Below, piece after piece: positions 59,780 through 64,000 of a stretch of DNA of 64,000 bases; position 1 is the stretch's first letter; each line of letters starts with the position of its first letter. The notes under the pieces are model-generated. The model did not search any database and was not told the origin of the DNA. It saw nothing but the letters and a program-made list of their open reading frames with translations. A program made the position numbers and the translations under genes. Origin of the DNA: Actinomadura graeca (GTDB taxonomy: Bacteria; Actinomycetota; Actinomycetes; Streptosporangiales; Streptosporangiaceae); contig NZ_CP059572.1 of the NCBI RefSeq assembly GCF_019175365.1, positions 2,108,001 to 2,172,000 on the forward strand. Reading direction: 5' to 3'.

Positions 59780-61228
59780 TCACCGCAGCGGCGCGTGGAC
59801 GCTCTTGAGCTGCGTGTAGGAGTGCAGGTCCTCGATGGACTCCTCGCGGCCCAGGCCGGAGTGCTTCCAGCCGCCGAAGGGCGTCCCGGCGAAGTGCCGG
59901 GAGACCTCGTTGATCCAGACGTAGCCGGCTTCGAGCAGGTGGGCGACGCGCAGGGCGCGGCCGACGTCGCGGGTCCAGACGCTGCCGGTGAGGCCGTAGG
60001 GCAGCGCGTTGGCGATCCGTACCGCCTCGTCCTCGTCCTTGTAGCGCAGGACCGACAGGACGGGGCCGAAGATCTCCTCCCGCGCGACGCCGTGTTCCGG
60101 GCGGACGCCGGTCAGGACGGTGGGACGCAGCCAGTGCCCGCGGGCGAACGGCTCGCCGGACGGCCTGGACGCGCCGGTGAGGACCTCCGCCCCGGCCTCG
60201 ACGCCCGCCCGGATGTGGCGGTTCACCGTCTCCAGGTGCGCGGCGGAGATCAGCGCGCCCATCTGCGTGTCCGCGGACAGGGGGTCGCCGACGCGGATGT
60301 CCTCGGTCAGCCCGCGGACGCGGTCGAGGAAGTCCGCGCCGATGGACTCGTGCAGGAGCAGCCGGCTGGTCGAGCCGCACGACTGCCCGGCGCTCCAGTG
60401 GAAGTTCATGCCGCGGACGGCGGCCTCCGCCGCCGCGTCCAGGTCGGCGTCCGGGAAGACGATCATGGCGTTCTTGCCGCCGAGCTCCAGCGTGATGTTC
60501 TTGATCCCGCTCTCGGCCGCCGCGCGGAGCACGGCCTGCCCGGTGCGGACGCTGCCGATGAGCCCGATGCGGTGGACGTCGGGATGCCGGACGAGCTCCT
60601 CGCCCGTCGCGGGCCCGCTCCCGGCGAGGACCGACAGCACGCCGGGCGGCAGCTCCCCGGCGAACAGCGCGCCGAGGCGCAGGGCGGACAGGGGCGCCTG
60701 CGGCGGGGCCTTGAGGACGACCGCGTTCCCCGCGAGCAGCGGCGCGGCGATCTTCGACGCGGCGAACATCACCGGATGGTTGTACGGGACGATCCGCCCG
60801 ACCACGCCGTACGGCTGCCGGACCGTGAAGTGCAGCAGGTCGGCGGTCGAGGGGACGGTGTCCCCGCCCAGGCGCAGCGCCCAGTCGGCGTACATCTCCA
60901 GGGTGTCGACGGCCAGCGCGACGTCGCCCAGCATCGCCGTGCGCGGATGGCCGCAGTCGAGCGCGTCGAGGGTGGCGAGCTCCTCGCCGTGCCCGGCGAC
61001 GATGGCCGCGAGCCTGCGCAGGGTCCGGGCCCGTTCGCGCGGAGCCAGCCGCGCCCAGCCCGGATAGGCCCGCCGGCCGGCGGCGACGGCGGCCCGGACG
61101 TCCGGCGCGCCCGCGTCGGGGACGTCCGCCAGCGGGGTGGCGGACGCGGGGTTCTCGGTCTCGTAGCGGGCACCGGAGGCGGCGTCGGCCAGCCGGCCGC
61201 CGATGAGGAGCTTCGGGTCGCGGGGCAT
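59780..61228 (-). CDS. Aldehyde dehydrogenase
   Basis: A 482-residue aldehyde dehydrogenase with VGRIVPYNHPVMFAASKIAA, IGLIGSVRTGQAVLRAAAE, the glutamate motif LELGGKNAMIV and the catalytic cysteine in SAGQSCGSTSRL. EEIFGPVLSVLRY follows. The usual NAD-binding FTGS reads LIGS. It is last of the minus-strand operon that begins beyond the right edge and starts ten bases after the decarboxylase-like gene, so it probably oxidises an aromatic or ring-fission aldehyde. Confidence 0.92.
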   Translation of the reverse strand: MPRDPKLLIGGRLADAASGARYETENPASATPLADVPDAGAPDVRAAVAAGRRAYPGWARLAPRERARTLRRLAAIVAGHGEELATLDALDCGHPRTAMLGDVALAVDTLEMYADWALRLGGDTVPSTADLLHFTVRQPYGVVGRIVPYNHPVMFAASKIAAPLLAGNAVVLKAPPQAPLSALRLGALFAGELPPGVLSVLAGSGPATGEELVRHPDVHRIGLIGSVRTGQAVLRAAAESGIKNITLELGGKNAMIVFPDADLDAAAEAAVRGMNFHWSAGQSCGSTSRLLLHESIGADFLDRVRGLTEDIRVGDPLSADTQMGALISAAHLETVNRHIRAGVEAGAEVLTGASRPSGEPFARGHWLRPTVLTGVRPEHGVAREEIFGPVLSVLRYKDEDEAVRIANALPYGLTGSVWTRDVGRALRVAHLLEAGYVWINEVSRHFAGTPFGGWKHSGLGREESIEDLHSYTQLKSVHAPLR

Positions 61229-61238
61229 CGTGCCGTCC

Positions 61239-62228
61239 TCAGACGCGGTAGTGATCGTGGACCTCGGGCGCGAACAGGTCCTCGGCCGTCAGCGGGTTCG
61301 TGGTGAGCCCCTGGCGCCGGCACATGCGCAGGAACGCGTCCAGGGTGGTGCGGTTGGGCTCGATGCCGTACGGCCAGAAGTCGCCGCCGAACAGCCGCCG
61401 GACCCGCTCGGTGTGCGCCGCCTGCCACGGGACGGGGATGCGCGACGCGTTCACCTCCGCGGCCCGCTCCAGGCCGCGCCGCTTGGCCTCCTCGAAGGCC
61501 GTCATGAGGTTCATGGCGACCCAGGGGTGCCGGTCGTGCAGGACGGCCCGCAGCACGATCACATGCATGATCGGGAAGACCCCGGTGCGGGCGAAGTAGG
61601 CCCGTTCGACCTCCTCGGGGTCGGTGAACAGGCGGCGGATGCGCCCGGTGTCCCGGAGCGGATGCGCGGCGATCACGGCGTCCACCTCACCGGCGGTCAG
61701 CAGGTCGCCGAGGGTCGTGTCGGGCCGGCGCTCGATCCGGATCCCGGCGGGCGGTTCGAAGGGGATGCCCTCGACGCGTCCGGGTTCGTGGGTCCCGGCC
61801 TGCACCCAGGTGACGTCCTCCAGGCGGACGCCGTGGTCGGACTCCAGCAGGTCCCTGGCGTAGACGGTGGCGGTCTGCGTCCATTCGGGGACGCCGATCC
61901 GGCCGCCGCGCAGCGCGGCGGGGTCGTCGGCCGGCCCGTCCTCCCGGATGAAGATCGCCGAGTGGCGGAACAGGCGCGAGGGGAAGACGGGGATGGCGGT
62001 CAGCGAGTCGTCACCGGACCCCCGCAGCGCGCAGTACTTCGCCATCGACAGCTCCGAGACGTCCCATTCCCGGTGCCGGGCGAACCGGAAGAAGATCTCC
62101 TCCACCGGATGGTTCAGCACGGTGAGCGCCACCCCAGTGACAGGGACGGACCCCGTGCACAGGTCCCTCACATGGTCGTAGTCGTTGACCGCCAGGCTGA
62201 CGTGCACCCGCGGGGCCCAGGCGTCCAC
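61239..62228 (-). CDS. 4,5-dihydroxyphthalate-decarboxylase-like protein (periplasmic-binding-protein fold)
   Basis: A 329-residue protein with VHVSLAVNDYDHVRDL, FFRFARHREWDVSELSMAKY, IPVFPSRLFRHSAIFIREDG, GRIGVPEWTQTATVYARDLL and FWPYGIEPNRTTLDAFLRMC. This is the pattern of Pht5-type 4,5-dihydroxyphthalate decarboxylases, which have a substrate-binding-protein fold but no signal peptide. The GTG start is six bases after the hydrolase stop, with GGGGAG upstream. Closely similar proteins may lack decarboxylase activity, so an aromatic-acid decarboxylase role is likely but unproven. Confidence 0.85.
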   Translation of the reverse strand: MDAWAPRVHVSLAVNDYDHVRDLCTGSVPVTGVALTVLNHPVEEIFFRFARHREWDVSELSMAKYCALRGSGDDSLTAIPVFPSRLFRHSAIFIREDGPADDPAALRGGRIGVPEWTQTATVYARDLLESDHGVRLEDVTWVQAGTHEPGRVEGIPFEPPAGIRIERRPDTTLGDLLTAGEVDAVIAAHPLRDTGRIRRLFTDPEEVERAYFARTGVFPIMHVIVLRAVLHDRHPWVAMNLMTAFEEAKRRGLERAAEVNASRIPVPWQAAHTERVRRLFGGDFWPYGIEPNRTTLDAFLRMCRRQGLTTNPLTAEDLFAPEVHDHYRV

Positions 62229-62233
62229 GGGGG

Positions 62234-63022
62234 CTACTCCCCGCGGGCCAGGAATCCCAGCACGGCGGCGGTGAACCGCTCGGGCTGCTCGATGTTGGAC
62301 AGGTGCGCGGCGTCCAGCATGAGCAGTTCCGCGCCGTGCACCCTCTCGGCGAGTTCCTCGCTGTGCTCGGGACGTGTGGCCGGATCGTGCTCGCCGCCGA
62401 TGACCAGGATCGGCACGCTGACCGTGCCGATCTGCCGCCGGTGGTCGAGGGTGCCGAGCGCCGCGCTGCACCCGTAGTAGCCGTCCTCGGAGTTCGCGCG
62501 GAAGACGCGCTTGAGGTCCTCGATCACGTCCGGGTGGCGGGTGATGAAGGCGGGGGTGAACCAGCGCGGGACGATCTGCTCGACCAGCCCGTCCAGGCCG
62601 AGGTCGCGGATCGCCTCCAGGCGCGGCGCGATGGCCTGCGGCGGGATGAAGATGCCCGCGTTCGCGACGACGGCGCGGCCGAGGCGCCCGGGCTCGTTGA
62701 TCGCGAGCCACTGGCCGACCATGCCGCCCAGCGACAGCCCGCAGTAGTCGGCGGTGGCGACGCCGGCCGCGTCGAACACCGCGAGCGCGTCGCGGGCCAG
62801 CAGCTCGATGTCGTACCCGCCGGCCGACGCCTCGGAGCGGCCGTGGCCCCGCATGTCGTAGCGGATCACCCGGTGCCCCTCGGCGAACGCGTCGAGCTGC
62901 GGATCCCACATGGTGATGTCGGTGCCCAGGGAGTTGGACAGGACGAGCGGCGGCGCGCCGGGATCGCCGTCCTCCCGCACGTAGAGCCGGACGTCCTTGG
63001 TCTGGGCGAAGTACTCTCTCAT
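62234..63022 (-). CDS. 3-oxoadipate enol-lactonase-like alpha/beta hydrolase (PcaD type)
   Basis: A 262-residue hydrolase. LVLSNSLGTDITMWDPQLDA is the signature of PcaD enol-lactonases. DMRGHGRSEA, CGLSLGGMVGQWLA (nucleophile Ser97) and DAAHLSNIEQPERF (catalytic histidine) complete the triad. In the protocatechuate pathway PcaD opens 3-oxoadipate enol-lactone. The ATG overlaps the next upstream stop as ATGA. The neighbouring carboxymuconolactone-decarboxylase-like gene strengthens the lactone idea. Confidence 0.88.
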   Translation of the reverse strand: MREYFAQTKDVRLYVREDGDPGAPPLVLSNSLGTDITMWDPQLDAFAEGHRVIRYDMRGHGRSEASAGGYDIELLARDALAVFDAAGVATADYCGLSLGGMVGQWLAINEPGRLGRAVVANAGIFIPPQAIAPRLEAIRDLGLDGLVEQIVPRWFTPAFITRHPDVIEDLKRVFRANSEDGYYGCSAALGTLDHRRQIGTVSVPILVIGGEHDPATRPEHSEELAERVHGAELLMLDAAHLSNIEQPERFTAAVLGFLARGE

Positions 63023-63585
63023 GGCCGTTCCTCTTCGGTCGGGGCGGACAGCGGCCGGCCCGCGTCGCCCGGCAGCGGCGCGGCGTGGACGGCCAGGAGA
63101 AACGCGACGCCGGAATAGTGGCCCACCAGCACGGTCAGCTCGACCAGGCACCCGGTGCCGATCAGCTCGGCGGCCCGCGCGTGGGTCCGGTCGCCGACCC
63201 GGTGCCGTTCGAGCAGCTCCGTGACGACCTCGGCGACGGCCCGCTCGGCGGCGGTGCCCTCGACCGGCTTGCCCGCCCGGATCAGATCGAGCGTTCGGGG
63301 TGGCAGGCCCGCGGCGAGCGCCGGATCCTCGTGGGCGTACCAGATGAAGTCCGCGCCCCAGAAGCGGGCGGTCACGAGGATCGCCAGCTCACGCAGCCGT
63401 CCGGGCAGCGCGCCCGCCGCGAGCCGCTCGGACATCTCCGCCCACGGCGCGTGCAGCCCAGGCGCGAGGACCAGCGGCAGCCGGGGTCCGTACGGGCCGC
63501 CGAACCGGGCGACGGACGAGTCGTGGATCGCGGCCTGCTCCGGCGACATCCGCTCCGGCAGCGGCAGCCGCGGCCAGCCCGTCAC
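63019..63585 (-). CDS. Carboxymuconolactone decarboxylase-family protein
   Basis: A 188-residue protein of the CMD/AhpD-like fold: LRELAILVTARFWGADFIWY followed by AHEDPALAAG is the family core with the conserved Glu and His. No CxxC peroxidase motif is present, so it is not an AhpD peroxidase. The GTG start overlaps the amidohydrolase stop as GTGA, and the stop overlaps the enol-lactonase start. It is longer than PcaC (about 130 residues). Confidence 0.85.
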   Translation of the reverse strand: MTGWPRLPLPERMSPEQAAIHDSSVARFGGPYGPRLPLVLAPGLHAPWAEMSERLAAGALPGRLRELAILVTARFWGADFIWYAHEDPALAAGLPPRTLDLIRAGKPVEGTAAERAVAEVVTELLERHRVGDRTHARAAELIGTGCLVELTVLVGHYSGVAFLLAVHAAPLPGDAGRPLSAPTEEERP

Positions 63586-64000
63586 GCGGTCCTCCCGAGC
63601 TTGAGCAGGCGGGCCGCGTTGTCCTTGAGGACCAGCGGCCGCACCTCGTCGCGGATCGCGAGCGCGGCGAAGTCGGCGAGCCAGCGGTCGGGGGTGATCA
63701 TCGGATAGTCGGAGCCGAACAGCACCTTGTGCTTCAGCGGGCCGTTGACGTGGCGGACGAGGATCTCCGGAAAGTACTTCGGCGACCAGCCGGACAGGTC
63801 GATGTACACGTTCGGCTTGTGGGTCGCGACCGCCAGCGCCTCGTCCTGCCAGGGGAAGGACGGGTGGGCGATGACGAGGTCCATGCCCGGGAAGTCGGCC
63901 GCGACGTCGTCGAGGAGCATCGGGTCGGAGTACTTCAGCCGGATCCCGCCGCCTCCCGGCAGCCCGGCGCCGATCCCCGTCTGCCCGGAGTGGAAGAGGG
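63582..64000 (-). CDS. Amidohydrolase family 2 protein, N-terminus beyond right edge
   Basis: About 138 C-terminal residues are present; the gene enters from the right edge. MDLVIAHPSFPWQDEALAVA has the family HP metal-site histidine, and VLFGSDYPMITPDRWLADF has the conserved aspartate of GSDYP. The end is KDNAARLLKLGRTA. Members include aromatic-acid decarboxylases and lactonases such as LigI. It heads the visible part of the aromatic operon and could be the hydrolase or decarboxylase step. Confidence 0.9.
   Translation of the reverse strand, partial: LFHSGQTGIGAGLPGGGGIRLKYSDPMLLDDVAADFPGMDLVIAHPSFPWQDEALAVATHKPNVYIDLSGWSPKYFPEILVRHVNGPLKHKVLFGSDYPMITPDRWLADFAALAIRDEVRPLVLKDNAARLLKLGRTA

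Overview
The window is very GC-rich (roughly 70%), with GC-rich third codon positions, many GTG starts and tightly overlapping minus-strand operons. The content (an AfsR/SARP-type regulator, MocR, several IclR, TetR and GntR regulators, a multi-pass NACHT protein, an AA10 lytic monooxygenase and an HAF-repeat exoprotein) points to a soil actinomycete, perhaps of the Streptosporangiales/Actinomadura type; that placement is inference. No rRNA, tRNA, CRISPR array, transposase or replication origin was recognised.

Layout. (1) 1-12.1 kb: one long minus-strand operon encodes a split PEP-synthase-like phosphotransferase (two subunits), a three-subunit biotin-dependent carboxylase (BCCP, biotin carboxylase, pyruvate-carboxylase-type carboxyltransferase), a HAD phosphatase, an acetoacetyl-CoA synthetase and an amidohydrolase that runs off the left edge. 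Two overlapping IclR regulators are divergent from it. The phosphotransferase pair has the two-subunit layout of phenylphosphate synthase, not of PEP synthase. With the ligase, the set suggests phosphorylation and carboxylation of a ketone such as acetone to a 3-oxo acid, then CoA activation. (2) 12.1-15.7 kb: a MocR regulator converges on a cupin-MFS exporter operon. (3) 16.1-19.8 kb: a lower-GC CBASS-like defence operon of a STAND NTPase, a CD-NTase and a patatin phospholipase. (4) 19.8-22.6 kb: decayed remains of a sugar ABC-transporter locus plus a small membrane protein.

(5) 22.6-36 kb: an AfsR-like regulator, a flavin reductase, a stretch of gene debris with repeated motifs, a GntR regulator, a secreted streptogrisin-like pseudoprotease, a RibD/DHFR-like reductase, a membrane-anchored LPMO, a secreted papain-like protease with an anchored partner, and a membrane NACHT NTPase. 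(6) 36-41.6 kb: a homogentisate operon (hmgA, fumarylacetoacetase, a TMADH-like flavoprotein) with a divergent IclR regulator and a nested operator. (7) 41.7-53.2 kb: a catabolic cluster around a TetR regulator: flavin reductase fused to an IclR effector domain, alpha/beta hydrolase, amino-acid/amine permease, luciferase-like monooxygenase, aldehyde dehydrogenase, MoaF-like protein, amine-oxidase-like flavoprotein, SDR and XRE-cupin regulator. Related 18-bp palindromes recur in it. (8) 53.2-59.7 kb: secreted and housekeeping-type genes. (9) 59.8-64 kb: a minus-strand operon with aldehyde dehydrogenase, dihydroxyphthalate-decarboxylase-like protein, enol-lactonase-like hydrolase, carboxymuconolactone-decarboxylase-like protein and an amidohydrolase cut by the right edge, probably for an aromatic acid.

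Starts were chosen from ribosome-binding sites and overlaps and often differ from the longest possible frame. Functions are read from motifs by eye; no database search was run.
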